A DNA stretch of 59,507 nt from a virus (IMGVR_UViG_3300022690_002018:1-59507), one strand, 5' to 3'. Counted from the stretch's first letter, positions 13,185 through 22,398 are shown. Made by a program: numbers and translations. Notes: a model not told the origin generated them from the sequence alone.

Positions 13185-13403
13185 TCATTCAGATAGATAT
13201 TCAACGGTTAACCAGAAACCCAAAAAAAAAGCAATAGTCATTAGTAAAAACCCCCCTAGCCACCAGGGGTTTACGCGCAGAACATCTGAAAATTTAACAA
13301 CAACCCATCCAAGGAAGGTCATAATGGCTACAGCCAACAGGCTACAAAAAAAGGCTTTACTGAAGTTTTTTACAAGTTCTTTGCGTGTCATTTTTTTTTG
13401 CAT
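13185..13403 (-). CDS. Small two-helix membrane protein
   Basis: Two predicted membrane helices: FCSLLAVAIMTFLGWVVVKF and WWLGGFLLMTIAFFLGFWLT. The N-terminus is basic (KKMTRKELVKNFSK), so in-out topology with a cytoplasmic N-terminus is likely. ATG at 13403 or 13391; TTG at 13421 is also possible. First gene after the leftward promoter at 13431-13457. Function unknown; superinfection exclusion is a common role of such proteins. Confidence 0.6.
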   Translation of the reverse strand: MQKKMTRKELVKNFSKAFFCSLLAVAIMTFLGWVVVKFSDVLRVNPWWLGGFLLMTIAFFLGFWLTVEYLSE

Positions 13404-13430
13404 CCCTTTTTTTTGCAGCAACCCATTGAT

Positions 13431-13612
13431 AGTATGGCACTAAGGAATAATTGTCAACAACCTTTTACAAGTCACTCCTAGCTACCCCCCTAGCTTGCAA
13501 CCTAGCTACTTTGACCATTGAAAACAAAGGACTTTTTCTTATAATTAGCCAGTCCTTTTTAAAGCACTAGCTTATAAAAGATTGTTGACAATTATTACTT
13601 ACCTGCCATACT
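13431..13612. promoter_or_regulatory. Divergent promoter pair around a repeated operator-like stretch
   Basis: Rightward: TTGACA (13585-13590), 16 bases, CATACT (13607-13612). Leftward (reverse strand): TTGACA at 13452-13457, 15 bases, CATACT at 13431-13436. Both copies read GTTGACAATTATT around the -35 and GCCATACT at the -10, so the two promoters look duplicated in opposite orientation. The 125 bases between contain repeated CCTAGCTA elements (13477-13509) and no gene. The HTH protein at 13644 is the likely regulator. Confidence 0.65.
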
Positions 13613-13643
13613 GAGACCGGAATTAAGCTAAAAGGAGATTGTG

Positions 13644-14003
13644 ATGAAGGCTCAAAAAACAGAAGACCTAGAAGATATAGAAGGCACAACAGGCAGCGGG
13701 AATGTTTTTAAGGACATGGGTTTCCCAGATGCTGATGAACGCTTAGCCAAAGCAAGATTAGCTATGCGCATTAACGGCATTCTTGAACAAAGAAAATTGA
13801 GCAAAGTCAAAGCGGCAAAAACTCTTGAAATAAACCAGACACAATTATTCGATTTAATGAACGGCAGGTTAAGTGGCTTTCCTATGAAAAGACTGCTTCA
13901 TTTCTTAAGGCGACTAAATCAAGATATAGACATGAAGATTAGCATTAAAGCTAGGCGTGGCCGACCAACGACGCACGGTAAGTTAGAAGCAACGATTAAC
14001 TGA
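13644..14003 (+). CDS. HigA-type XRE-family HTH protein
   Basis: 119 aa from the ATG at 13644 (AAGGAG six bases upstream). It matches the HigA/XRE group: NVFKDMGFPDADERLAKARL, HTH near residues 58-80 (KVKAAKTLEINQTQLFDLMN), GRLSGFPMKRLLHFLRRLNQ and a terminal basic stretch. In the family this is the antitoxin and repressor of a GpK/HigB-type toxin operon. No toxin gene is next to it, and it has its own promoter, so it probably serves as a phage regulator controlling the divergent operon. Confidence 0.85.
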   Translation: MKAQKTEDLEDIEGTTGSGNVFKDMGFPDADERLAKARLAMRINGILEQRKLSKVKAAKTLEINQTQLFDLMNGRLSGFPMKRLLHFLRRLNQDIDMKISIKARRGRPTTHGKLEATIN

Positions 14004-14019
14004 GACACTACCCTATTTT

Positions 14020-16335
14020 TCATGATTTCTTTAACGCAATCCCTCGAACGCACCGAGTTATTTTCCCGTGGTCTCGTCGAGACACATTAAAATCAAGTCC
14101 TGGAAAATAGGTTGTCATGGAGTAACTGAAACTCTTACGACTTTTCACCTTCGTCATGCCACTGGCCAAAGACCAAGACACATACTTATCGTATAGTTCT
14201 TCCTTGCTGGTCATTGCGTCCCCCTTCAGCTCACAGCACTCATCAAAAAATGCCCTAAGCGGTTGTGTCCAGTTTTGCAACAGCTTCTTATGCTCTAAGC
14301 TACTGGGTGCTTCCATAATGCGCTGCTGATCCCACACACGCTTTAAACCGGCTAATATCCAATTAAATATACCACTCAACTCTGTTTTTAAACGGTTTAA
14401 CAGATTCACGTCTTCTTTGCCGAGAAAGCTTTTACCGAACGGAAAAACAACGAAGCGAGTGGCCAACGCCCCCGAGTGGTCAAAGAGATTAGGAAACTCA
14501 TTGCACACAATGTTAATTTTTTGCGTTCCTTCAATGATAAGATCGCTTTTGTATTTGCGTGAGATATCAATGCTGTCCCCTCCGCTGATGGTTTTGAGCA
14601 CATCCACAACACGGGCCGCCTTACGGCTATCCGTGGCACGCGCTTCAGGAATCAGAATAATGTATTTATTAACGATACCGGCCAGTCCAAAGTGCTCCGA
14701 CGGTTTATCAAGGGAGACGGTACAGCTTAACCCTTTAGTGACGCACTCTTGCAGTATCCTTATGATGATGGATTTACCGGCTCGTGGTGCACCCACAAAC
14801 ACACCAATCTTTTGTAGGAAGTTACCCTTGAGCAAACAATACCCCATCCATTGTTGAAGTTGAAATATTAATGCATCGTCGTTTTCCCATATGGATCGTA
14901 AGAATCCCAACCACCTAGGACACTCGGCTTGAATGTTTAAATCAAATATTCCTACGTCGTAACAAAATAAGCTAGCACAATAAGTTATGAAGCAATTTTC
15001 ATTCTTAACATAGGCTTCTGGCAAAAATAGACCATTCTGTAGAGGAATTGCCGAGGTGTTAAAGTGGGTGACAAAAAACTCAGGCTGATTATAGGATAAA
15101 ATACAAGGATTAATTAAATTGACTTGTTTAATGTACTTATATAAACCTTTAAGTCCTAGTTCAATTGTGGTCTGCTTAATGTCGTGATGTTGTAATTGCC
15201 GTTGATAGCGGGTTTTTAATAGCTCCCACGGCAACATTATCCATTTCGCTAATGAAGAACTGAACGAGTAACAGTTATCTTTATCGTCCATTAATAGACC
15301 TTCGGGATAATTTTGATTAAGAAAACAAGAATTATTTAAGGTGGTGTCTTTATCAGTATAGGGAATCACCACGGGTGGATTATCCACCGGCACTAAAGCG
15401 TGTGAGGTGTTTGGAGACGACGCACCGTCCACTGCTGTAAGCCCTGCCATGGCAGGTAATACGTAACTGGCGGCGTTAAAATTGGCTTGCTTCGCCAAGT
15501 GCATAAGATGGCCTGCGGTAGCCAGTGATTCATTTTGGTCAGTGACCGTTGACCATTTTTGGGCAATCTGTTCTTGTTGCCCTTCGTAGTGTGGGTCTTT
15601 CATGGACCACTCAACAAAATGCGCCAGCATCACCGGATCGCCTCCTGTGGCGTGATGGCAACTGAACATGAGAGTCAACCACTCGTCGTAGTTACTGAAA
15701 TTGATAGGATCAAGTATGTTCAGTAAGGCATTAACGTGTTCAGGACTGTATCTTGTAGTATTGGCGGTTTTTTTAGCACCTGCATAGCGCAATTTTTGTA
15801 CCAGGGCATCGGGCAACGAAGGAAGTGCGGTTAAATCACCCTTGTTATGCCAGGTATAATGCGTGCCGTTTGGGTGCAAACTGCCCGAAATCACTACATA
15901 CGACTTACCACTGTGCAACCAATCCACCCCTGGGAATTCTTTTATCTTTTTTCTTAATCGCACATCTTGAGGTACAGAGGCATAGATATGACAGCCCCCG
16001 CTACCCGTAATAACAGATGGATAGGTATTCAAAAGATCAAAGCCTATTAATTTACAAATGACTTCATAACTGTTAATTCCCTTTTTATAACCCCGTGGAT
16101 CGAAATCAATCACAATCTGCCCTGGCGGGACCACGTAGCCTAAGTTACAACCGGATTTAATCGCTTCGATTAATTCATCAAAAGGATACTGTTTATTTTT
16201 ATACCCTAGATCACGAGGACGTTTGGCAAGTTGGTGATTTTTTTCAGTATGAGGATCAATTAAGGGGAACAAAGAATAATTAGCATTAAAATAGGGTTCA
16301 ATATCTTCTACACGTACTTGTAGTTTATCGGGCAT
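14020..16335 (-). CDS. Primase-polymerase / SF3 helicase (P4/D5-like)
   Basis: 771 aa. The N-terminal prim-pol domain has the metal-binding pair VIDFDPR (D77, D79), SGGCHIY (H116) and SGKSYVVISGSLHPNGTHY (143-160). The C-terminal D5/SF3 helicase has Walker A GAPRAGKS near residue 515, Walker B IILIPEAR near 558 and an NEFPNL sensor further on. The middle carries D5-N-type sequence. It would prime synthesis and unwind DNA at the fork. It is convergent with the HTH gene. A TTGACA-like element upstream (near 16410-16420 on the minus strand) may be its promoter. Confidence 0.9.
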   Translation of the reverse strand: MPDKLQVRVEDIEPYFNANYSLFPLIDPHTEKNHQLAKRPRDLGYKNKQYPFDELIEAIKSGCNLGYVVPPGQIVIDFDPRGYKKGINSYEVICKLIGFDLLNTYPSVITGSGGCHIYASVPQDVRLRKKIKEFPGVDWLHSGKSYVVISGSLHPNGTHYTWHNKGDLTALPSLPDALVQKLRYAGAKKTANTTRYSPEHVNALLNILDPINFSNYDEWLTLMFSCHHATGGDPVMLAHFVEWSMKDPHYEGQQEQIAQKWSTVTDQNESLATAGHLMHLAKQANFNAASYVLPAMAGLTAVDGASSPNTSHALVPVDNPPVVIPYTDKDTTLNNSCFLNQNYPEGLLMDDKDNCYSFSSSLAKWIMLPWELLKTRYQRQLQHHDIKQTTIELGLKGLYKYIKQVNLINPCILSYNQPEFFVTHFNTSAIPLQNGLFLPEAYVKNENCFITYCASLFCYDVGIFDLNIQAECPRWLGFLRSIWENDDALIFQLQQWMGYCLLKGNFLQKIGVFVGAPRAGKSIIIRILQECVTKGLSCTVSLDKPSEHFGLAGIVNKYIILIPEARATDSRKAARVVDVLKTISGGDSIDISRKYKSDLIIEGTQKINIVCNEFPNLFDHSGALATRFVVFPFGKSFLGKEDVNLLNRLKTELSGIFNWILAGLKRVWDQQRIMEAPSSLEHKKLLQNWTQPLRAFFDECCELKGDAMTSKEELYDKYVSWSLASGMTKVKSRKSFSYSMTTYFPGLDFNVSRRDHGKITRCVRGIALKKS

Positions 16336-16665
16336 CGTCGCCTACGTTCCTTGTTAAACCGTAAATAACTTAAAGGGGGGTTCAAGGCTAGAGACTTACG
16401 AATATGTTGTCAACAATTACAAACGGGGATGAGAGAGCAGGACGCTACAAGGAAGATAGGATACATAAATGCTGAACAATAAAACATCTAATAAAAAACC
16501 TGCTCTCCATACCATTCCAACACGGATTGATGTACTTGTCAATACTATTAAGTTTCATTGTTTCACTTAGTGAAGCTGTCGTGAAACTTTTGAATGTAAA
16601 AAACTCTTGACATCTGTTCCAAAAGAGCCATACTGAAATAGACTCAAAAACAAGGAGAGTTGGAA
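16336..16665. promoter_or_regulatory. Divergent intergenic region upstream of primase and replication module
   Basis: 330 bases without a convincing gene. Rightward promoter at 16607-16634 (TTGACA, 16 bases, CATACT), 32 bases before the next ATG. Inverted repeats: GAGAGCAGG (16433-16441) with CCTGCTCTC (16499-16507), and GTTTCAC (16560-16566) with GTGAAAC (16581-16587), the latter just upstream of the -35 and possibly an operator. On the minus strand ATTGTTGACAA (near 16409-16419) matches the element seen at 13452 and 13581. Confidence 0.6.
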
Positions 16666-17070
16666 ATGAATGACAAAACAATTGTAATCGATAACCCCAC
16701 TATAGAAATAGGTGGAGAAATTATAAAGATTGAAGGCTGTGAACTTGATTCTACCTTTCTACCCCATTTAAATGATAGAGCCATTATAAATATTGAATTA
16801 GCATTCGATCTTTTCGATGTAGCACATGTTTCAGAAGACATAATTTTGTGCATAGAACGTTATATCAAAGAAAAAAAACGCCCAAACGCTTTCTTATATT
16901 CTATGTTAAGCAATAATTTATATCAGGCATATTGCTCTGCCAATGGGAAACAGTTATTTGCTATTCCCGCTATTCTTCACTATCTCGCAACAAAGGTGTC
17001 CGAGGAATATTGGGGATCACCAGAGAAAGTAGAAAAATGGTTACACGAAGGGCCAGAAGATGGAAAATAA
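16666..17070 (+). CDS. Hypothetical protein (134 aa)
   Basis: The ATG at 16666 is chosen, with AAGGAGAG upstream. First gene of the rightward replication operon. Mixed alpha/beta protein starting MNDKTIVIDNPTIEIGGEII, with a helical centre (YIKEKKRPNAFLYSML). No family recognised. Confidence 0.65.
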   Translation: MNDKTIVIDNPTIEIGGEIIKIEGCELDSTFLPHLNDRAIINIELAFDLFDVAHVSEDIILCIERYIKEKKRPNAFLYSMLSNNLYQAYCSANGKQLFAIPAILHYLATKVSEEYWGSPEKVEKWLHEGPEDGK

Positions 17071-17296
17071 GGTAACAAAAAATAGGGTTCACAAACCGCA
17101 ATTTGATCGTAAGTACATCACTGGGTTACTTCAGGATATGGAAGGTATGTGTATGCTAATACAATCAATTATTGAGAGTACTCAATTTCGGTCTTCATCC
17201 TCAGAAAATAAAGACAAAATACTTACTAAATACTGCGTTCAATTTACCTATTTAGCAGAAAGAATTGACCACACACTACTTAACTTGTTAACTTGA
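17060..17296 (+). CDS. Hypothetical helical protein (78 aa)
   Basis: ATG overlaps the end of the preceding gene. Basic N-terminus (KVTKNRVHKPQFDRKY), then two amphipathic helices. Position just ahead of the DUF2800 nuclease gene suggests a replication accessory role. No family recognised. Confidence 0.6.
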   Translation: MENKVTKNRVHKPQFDRKYITGLLQDMEGMCMLIQSIIESTQFRSSSSENKDKILTKYCVQFTYLAERIDHTLLNLLT

Positions 17297-17311
17297 TAGT
17301 GAAGTTAGACT

Positions 17312-18517
17312 ATGAATCTAAGTGACGTACTAAGACCCTCTAGTGCCCACCGTTGGTTAAAATGCACAGGCTCTGTTGAGTTGACATTAAAACTCACACC
17401 AGATTACCTGGCCTCTTTAACCAACGCAGCAGCCAAAGAAGGGCAACGGTTACATGAAAGAGCAGCAGACGTGCTCACGAATAATATGACACTGGAAACT
17501 ATTTCAGATGATGACAAGATACTAATACAACCCTATATCGACTACATAAACCACTACATAGATACTTATATTTCAGAACGGATTAGGTTAACTCCTCATC
17601 GATCTCAAAAGAGCATTCACGATAATCCAATACTTAATACATTTGGTTATGTTAATACGAATGATAACGACGAGCCTACGACAATGTGTGTGCTCGAAAC
17701 ACGTGTAAAAAAAACTTATTCCGATATAGAAATAGGCGGAACACCAGACTTTGCAAGCTGTCATACCAATGATACAGGCGTAACATACGTAACGATTGCC
17801 GATTTAAAAACTGGACAAATACCTGTACCTGTTATTGATAATGCTCAATTAAAATTATACGCGCTTTTATTTCTCAATTTCTTCAACTTTGTAAACCCCA
17901 AAACAAAACCATATTATATTAACTTTATGATTGCGCAAGCCAAATGCGAAGGTATAACAGAAGACCAAATAACCTATCAATCCTTAAAAGAATGGGAACA
18001 AGATACCGTAATCCCCGTATTAGAACAGATTAAAAATAAAAACTATACCTACAATCTAGGGGATCATTGCACCTATTGTCCAGCGCGTGCAATATGTCCT
18101 GAGCAGGAAAAGCAATTCAAAGCCGTACAATCCCAAACCAAAGAGATGATCAATGCCACCAATTTAGATTACCTTTTCTGGGTCGCAGAGAAAGAAAAAG
18201 AAGTTACTGACTATATAAAAACAGTCAAAGATTTCTTGATTCATGGCTTAACCAACAACACCATTAAGAGTAGTACTTATGCACTCACGCCGAAATTTGG
18301 TTATGCTAGATGGACCATAGACAGTGACAAAGTGATGGCTTGGATGGTAGAACGGGGAATTGATCCTATCATAAAAAAATTAATATCCCCTGCACAAGCT
18401 AAAAAAGAACTTATAGGGAATCTCCCTGCAAATATGACCGAACGCCCTTGCATTGGTTACAAGATTGAAAATTCACAAAAATTAGTTAATAAAGTGTTTA
18501 GTAAGATTGAAAAATGA
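17312..18517 (+). CDS. DUF2800 / PD-(D/E)XK nuclease-like protein
   Basis: 401 aa. The start VLRPSSAHRWLKCTGSVEL is the DUF2800 hallmark. A nuclease-type core follows (EIGGTPDFASC, then TIADLKTG at about residue 165, where D and K fit the D-X-K motif). A late four-cysteine block GDHCTYCPARAICPEQ (about 249-264), together with the N-terminal cysteine, resembles the Fe-S clamp of AddB/Cas4-type exonucleases. In related phages this gene stands beside the SSB and polymerase genes, as here, pointing to end processing or recombination. Confidence 0.85.
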   Translation: MNLSDVLRPSSAHRWLKCTGSVELTLKLTPDYLASLTNAAAKEGQRLHERAADVLTNNMTLETISDDDKILIQPYIDYINHYIDTYISERIRLTPHRSQKSIHDNPILNTFGYVNTNDNDEPTTMCVLETRVKKTYSDIEIGGTPDFASCHTNDTGVTYVTIADLKTGQIPVPVIDNAQLKLYALLFLNFFNFVNPKTKPYYINFMIAQAKCEGITEDQITYQSLKEWEQDTVIPVLEQIKNKNYTYNLGDHCTYCPARAICPEQEKQFKAVQSQTKEMINATNLDYLFWVAEKEKEVTDYIKTVKDFLIHGLTNNTIKSSTYALTPKFGYARWTIDSDKVMAWMVERGIDPIIKKLISPAQAKKELIGNLPANMTERPCIGYKIENSQKLVNKVFSKIEK

Positions 18518-18627
18518 CAATAGATTATACCTTTTCTCCTCTTACAGTCTGCCCTAAATGTTCAAGGGTATTTAACATGAAAAAATGTATGTATTGCCCT
18601 AAGTGTGGACTAAAGGCAGTCATATAA
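18514..18627 (+). CDS. Zinc-ribbon micro-protein (37 aa)
   Basis: ATG overlaps the nuclease stop (ATGA). Two knuckles, CPKC and CPKC, are separated by 15 residues and supplemented by a further CMYC. It is a compact zinc ribbon. Operon position and cysteine pattern support it; function unknown. Confidence 0.6.
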   Translation: MTIDYTFSPLTVCPKCSRVFNMKKCMYCPKCGLKAVI

Positions 18628-18628
18628 A

Positions 18629-18790
18629 ATGAAATATAAAACACATAGAAAGTTTGGAAAATTTCGATGTAAATGCTATGGCTGTAGTGACTTTCGCATT
18701 GGCCTTCTTATATTCACTTTTATGCCTGGAGTACTTTTTTTATACCCCTTTATAATAGCCCTACTAAACGCCCTAATAAACCTTATCTAA
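18629..18790 (+). CDS. Small membrane protein with N-terminal cysteine cluster (53 aa)
   Basis: Starts MKYKTHRKFGKFRCKCYGC and continues into a long hydrophobic helix region (IGLLIFTFMPGVLFLYPFII, then ALLNALINLI). It begins one base after the previous stop codon. Function unknown. Confidence 0.5.
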   Translation: MKYKTHRKFGKFRCKCYGCSDFRIGLLIFTFMPGVLFLYPFIIALLNALINLI

Positions 18791-18795
18791 AATGA

Positions 18796-18824
18796 TTGAC
18801 AAAATGTAAATCCTTGTTTACTCT
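18796..18824 (+). promoter_or_regulatory. Putative promoter of the SSB-polymerase genes
   Basis: TTGACA at 18796-18801 and TACTCT 17 bases later, 37 bases ahead of the SSB start. The -10 is weak; the -35 is perfect and the placement suits a promoter giving extra SSB. Confidence 0.45.
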
Positions 18825-18861
18825 CTTTAACCCCTAATTTATAAGTTAAAGAGGAAATACA

Positions 18862-19689
18862 ATGACTCAACCTGCTCATAATCAAACCGATCCAAAAAAA
18901 TACTTAACCACTCCCGAATTTAGAATTTCATACCCTTATCTTTTTGTTCCCCGTCCTCCCATGAACCCAAACGATAAAGCAGCTTTCGCTATGATGATGC
19001 TGTTTTCAAAAGAATGTCAAAGAATGCCTGAAGTTTTTCAACTGGTCATTAATGCCCTACCTTCTGGTTATACCGTTGATAATTTACCCCCTGGTTTTAA
19101 ATGGCCCATTAAAGACGGCGATACGCTCATTAACGAAAAAACAGGCGTCCCTTTTAAAGATACCAACCCTGAAATGATTGGCCATTGGGTTGTTAAAGCA
19201 AAAACAAACTGGGCCGTTCCTATTGTGGATCGAGATTTAATCCCCATTGCAATAGAAAACGCAAATCAAATATATCCTGGATGTTACTGCCGCGCTCAAA
19301 TTACTGCGTCTTATTATAACAATGTACAACGTGGAATCGGTATATATTTTAGCATGGTACAAAAGACCAATGAAGGTAAGCAATTAGGTGACCGTCCTGA
19401 CGCATTGAAAGTATTTGCTGAACCATTGGCCACACAAGATGAAGCTGTAAAACCGCAAGCAGAACAGGCCGATGTTGCGCAGCAATATGCACCTCCGGTA
19501 ACGCAACCTCCTGTTGCTACTCAACCTCCTGTTGCTACTCAACCTCCTGTTGCTACTCAACCTCCTGTTGCTACTCAACCTCCTGTTGCTACTCAACCTC
19601 CTGTTGCTACTCAACCTCCTGTTGCCCAAGGTGCTCCGGTGGGAAGTGAAAATGCAGGTGTGTTGGACGCATTGAAAAAGGCACAATAA
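18862..19689 (+). CDS. Enc34-type single-stranded DNA-binding protein (DUF2815)
   Basis: 275 aa. The N-terminal about 180 residues match DUF2815/Enc34 ssDNA-binding proteins (OB-fold): EFRISYPYLFVPRPPMNPND, MMMLFSKECQ, WVVKAKTNWAVPIVDRD, YPGCYCRAQITASYY and GIGIYFSMVQK. A linker of six identical PPVATQ units (19507-19614) precedes the tail SENAGVLDALKKAQ, which may bind partners as SSB tails do. It protects ssDNA during replication. AGAGGAA precedes the ATG. The polymerase gene follows at six bases. Confidence 0.88.
   Translation: MTQPAHNQTDPKKYLTTPEFRISYPYLFVPRPPMNPNDKAAFAMMMLFSKECQRMPEVFQLVINALPSGYTVDNLPPGFKWPIKDGDTLINEKTGVPFKDTNPEMIGHWVVKAKTNWAVPIVDRDLIPIAIENANQIYPGCYCRAQITASYYNNVQRGIGIYFSMVQKTNEGKQLGDRPDALKVFAEPLATQDEAVKPQAEQADVAQQYAPPVTQPPVATQPPVATQPPVATQPPVATQPPVATQPPVATQPPVAQGAPVGSENAGVLDALKKAQ
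19507..19614. repeat. Six tandem 18-bp repeats within the SSB gene
   Basis: Six identical copies of an 18-base unit starting CCTCCTGTTGC, encoding PPVATQ, followed by a partial seventh. DNA identity without drift suggests recent expansion by slippage, so copy number is probably variable. They build a flexible proline-rich linker. Confidence 0.92.
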
Positions 19690-19695
19690 TAAATA

Positions 19696-21747
19696 ATGAA
19701 GCTCTACGTCCTTGATATTGAAACACGTTCAGAAATTGATTTATCTAAGTGCGGCATACGTAACTATGCAACACATGATTCAACGGATGTTTTGTGTCTG
19801 TGGATATACGATGTGGCTAACAAAAAGTTTTATCCATGGCATAGAACCATTGAAAGCCATACCGAAGAAGAAAGAGTACAATACGATTCGGATGAAGAAT
19901 TAAAAAGTATTCTAAAAAATGTTAATTTTAAAGATGCACTTTTTATTGTACACAACAGATCATTTGAAGAAAATATCTGGTATGAAATTCTGTATAAAAA
20001 ATACTGTTTCCCTAAGATAGAACAGACTCAATGGTTTTGTACCATGGCACAGGCTGCATTTAATGGCCTCCCTCAAAGCTTAGAGCAGTTAAGTTTACTT
20101 CTTAAATGCACTCATACAAAAGATAAAAAAGGTCATACACAAATGCTTAAAATGTGTAAACCAAGGAAGCCCACTAAAAACAATCCAGCAAAATGGGTAG
20201 AAACCTATGAAGATGTAAAAATCTTAAGTGAGTATTGTATGCAAGACGTACGTACTGACTACGAGTGTTTCAAACGAATGCCCATGATGACACCATCAGA
20301 ATATGCAGTATGGCTGTTGGATCAAAAAATTAATCGAATGGGTGTCCCTGTGGATGTACCCTTTATTCAGGGGGCTACTCAATTAATTGAAACGCTAAAA
20401 AAAAGAACCGACGCACGTTTAAAAGAAATAACCGAAGGGTACGTATCAACCGGAAAACAACAAGCGGCGATGGTCAAGTATTTTAATCTGCATAATATTC
20501 CTATTAAAGATTCAACCCGTGAAACAATGCAAAATTTGTTAACATCAAATGTTGTCCTTGAGTCTAAATATAAAGATACCTGGTTAGAAATTATTAATAT
20601 TCGATTAGGCGCACTCTATACCAGTTTGGCAAAATACGAAAAGATGAAACAAAGCGTTACGCCCAATGGAAGAATACATTACAACTTCAATTACTATGGC
20701 GCATCAACGGGCCGCTGGGCAGGCCGTGGAGTGCAATTACAGAATCTTCCCAGAGGTGAAGTAAACATAGATGAGCATACTTATCAGGAAGAAATTAAAA
20801 ATAAATTAACACTTGATAAAAACTTCCAAAAAGAAGTGATTACCAATCTTACGAGTCCCAAAGTAACAGAAGCTTATCCCTATACTTGTAAATTGTATGC
20901 AGCGAGTATCAGACACACCATTAATACAATGAGTGAACCTGACACACTTTTTTTCGATGGTGATCTTTCTAATATTGAAGCGCGTATATTGTTGTGGATA
21001 TCAAAAGATCAACTCCACTTAGACGACTATCGACAAGGAAAAGACATCTACAAACAATTTGCCGCTTCTGTTTATAATGTATTGATTAATGAAATAACCG
21101 AAGAACAACGCCGATTGGGTAAAACGGCGATTCTTGGGTTAGGTTTTGGAATGGGTGCTGATAAATTCATGAGAACAGCTAAAAATTATGGCATCACCCT
21201 TTCTCTCCCAGAAGCAACTAAAATTAAAAACATTTATCGTCAAACGTTTACTGCTGTTGTACAAGCGTGGGCCGTGACAGGGCGTTCTGCAATCGAAGCG
21301 TTAACCACGAGGAACATAATAGTTGATTTTACAGGAATTCGATGGGAGTATAAGCAACTTAATTCAACGCCTTTTTTGTGTTGTACGTTACCATCAGAAC
21401 GTGAAATTAAATACCCCTTTCCTCAGATGGTTAATAATGATTTATATTATAGTACCGTCAGTCCTTATGCTAAAAAATCCGAAAATGTAAAAACCTACGG
21501 CGCAAAATTAGTTGAGAATATAGTACAAGGCATTGGGCGAGATATCCTGGTTGAGGCCATGTTGCGACTGGATAGCAATGGGTATAAAATAATATTGACT
21601 GCTCACGATGAAATACTATGTCAAGTCAACAAACACGGCTCAGACTTAAATAAGTTTCTGGCATTAATGAAACAAACGCCGGAGTGGTGTTCTGACTTAC
21701 CGATAGAAGTGAGTGGGTGGGAAGGGCAATTTTATAAGAAGGATTAA
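19696..21747 (+). CDS. Family A DNA polymerase with 3'-5' exonuclease
   Basis: 683 aa. Exonuclease domain: LDIETRSEID (D7, E9), HNRSFEENIWYEIL and YCMQDVRTDY (about 187-196). Polymerase domain: motif A DGDLSNIEARIL (D423), motif B RRLGKTAILGLGFGMG (K476) and motif C TAHDEIL (D638). All catalytic residues are present. This is the replicative polymerase of the phage; family, length and gene order (nuclease, SSB, polymerase, VRR-NUC, helicase) match Enc34/Chi-like and many Gram-positive phages. Confidence 0.95.
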   Translation: MKLYVLDIETRSEIDLSKCGIRNYATHDSTDVLCLWIYDVANKKFYPWHRTIESHTEEERVQYDSDEELKSILKNVNFKDALFIVHNRSFEENIWYEILYKKYCFPKIEQTQWFCTMAQAAFNGLPQSLEQLSLLLKCTHTKDKKGHTQMLKMCKPRKPTKNNPAKWVETYEDVKILSEYCMQDVRTDYECFKRMPMMTPSEYAVWLLDQKINRMGVPVDVPFIQGATQLIETLKKRTDARLKEITEGYVSTGKQQAAMVKYFNLHNIPIKDSTRETMQNLLTSNVVLESKYKDTWLEIINIRLGALYTSLAKYEKMKQSVTPNGRIHYNFNYYGASTGRWAGRGVQLQNLPRGEVNIDEHTYQEEIKNKLTLDKNFQKEVITNLTSPKVTEAYPYTCKLYAASIRHTINTMSEPDTLFFDGDLSNIEARILLWISKDQLHLDDYRQGKDIYKQFAASVYNVLINEITEEQRRLGKTAILGLGFGMGADKFMRTAKNYGITLSLPEATKIKNIYRQTFTAVVQAWAVTGRSAIEALTTRNIIVDFTGIRWEYKQLNSTPFLCCTLPSEREIKYPFPQMVNNDLYYSTVSPYAKKSENVKTYGAKLVENIVQGIGRDILVEAMLRLDSNGYKIILTAHDEILCQVNKHGSDLNKFLALMKQTPEWCSDLPIEVSGWEGQFYKKD

Positions 21748-21758
21748 TAAGGTCTCGA

Positions 21759-22151
21759 ATGTCATACCATGAAATTACTTATAAGTGTATCTCTTGTCCT
21801 GCTACTTTCCATTCGCCAACTAGTCAGATACCTTTTACTTCTTTCAGAGCATTCAATTCCAATGCGTATATATGTGATGCGTGCAACATCTATCCTTCTA
21901 CAATAATATCGTGCTATTCCTGTTTACAAGAAATTCCTTTTTATTTTCAAGCCCCTCAATGTGAAATAGATGAAGTGCTAGAAAAAATGAACTATCTATG
22001 CGAAAACTGCATCGATTATAAAAAAACAATATTCTATGGAAAAAGCTATTTTAATGGAAAAATAGTTGAAAACGATGGGATCTTTATTCAAAAAGATAAA
22101 CTATTAGCAGACTACTATGTTAGAGAGTTACCTAGAGAAACAGATTGTTGA
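21759..22151 (+). CDS. Multi-cysteine zinc-binding protein (130 aa)
   Basis: Contains CISC, CDAC, CYSC and CENC pairs spread over the first 100 residues, consistent with two zinc sites. The C-terminal part has FNGKIVENDGIFIQKDKLL. It overlaps the VRR-NUC gene by 35 bases. No family recognised; function unknown. Confidence 0.65.
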   Translation: MSYHEITYKCISCPATFHSPTSQIPFTSFRAFNSNAYICDACNIYPSTIISCYSCLQEIPFYFQAPQCEIDEVLEKMNYLCENCIDYKKTIFYGKSYFNGKIVENDGIFIQKDKLLADYYVRELPRETDC

Positions 22152-22398
22152 ATACGCTAAGTATCATGGTTGGTGGGTGTCCAAGATGATCGATGCGTCG
22201 TGTCGCGGTGCACCGGATAGACGCATGATTTGGCCCAAGACAGGGTTAACAGTCCATGTTGAAATCAAACAACCAGGGGGTAGACTTTCTAAAGTGCAAA
22301 AAGAATATCACAAAAAATTAAAAAAACATCATCAAATAGTATGGACGGTCGATAGTATGGCTTTATTTATTAAAAAATTAAAAGGACTGGAATTGTGA
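22117..22398 (+). CDS. VRR-NUC domain nuclease
   Basis: 93 aa, the length of stand-alone phage VRR-NUC enzymes. Motifs: N-terminal E (LEKQIVEYAKYHGWWVSK), GAPDRRMIWP (D33-R34 region), the catalytic VEIKQPGGRLS (E-x-K) and QKEYHKKLKKH. The family are PD-(D/E)XK endonucleases, probably resolving branched DNA. The nuclease lies between polymerase and helicase genes, supporting a role in replication or recombination. Confidence 0.9.
   Translation: MLESYLEKQIVEYAKYHGWWVSKMIDASCRGAPDRRMIWPKTGLTVHVEIKQPGGRLSKVQKEYHKKLKKHHQIVWTVDSMALFIKKLKGLEL

Noticed and set aside
14417-14857. 146-codon plus-strand ORF
   Set aside because: Antisense shadow of the conserved helicase domain of the primase.
19507-19614. 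CRISPR-like direct repeats
   Set aside because: Units are 18 bases with no spacers, in frame inside a coding sequence, encoding PPVATQ.
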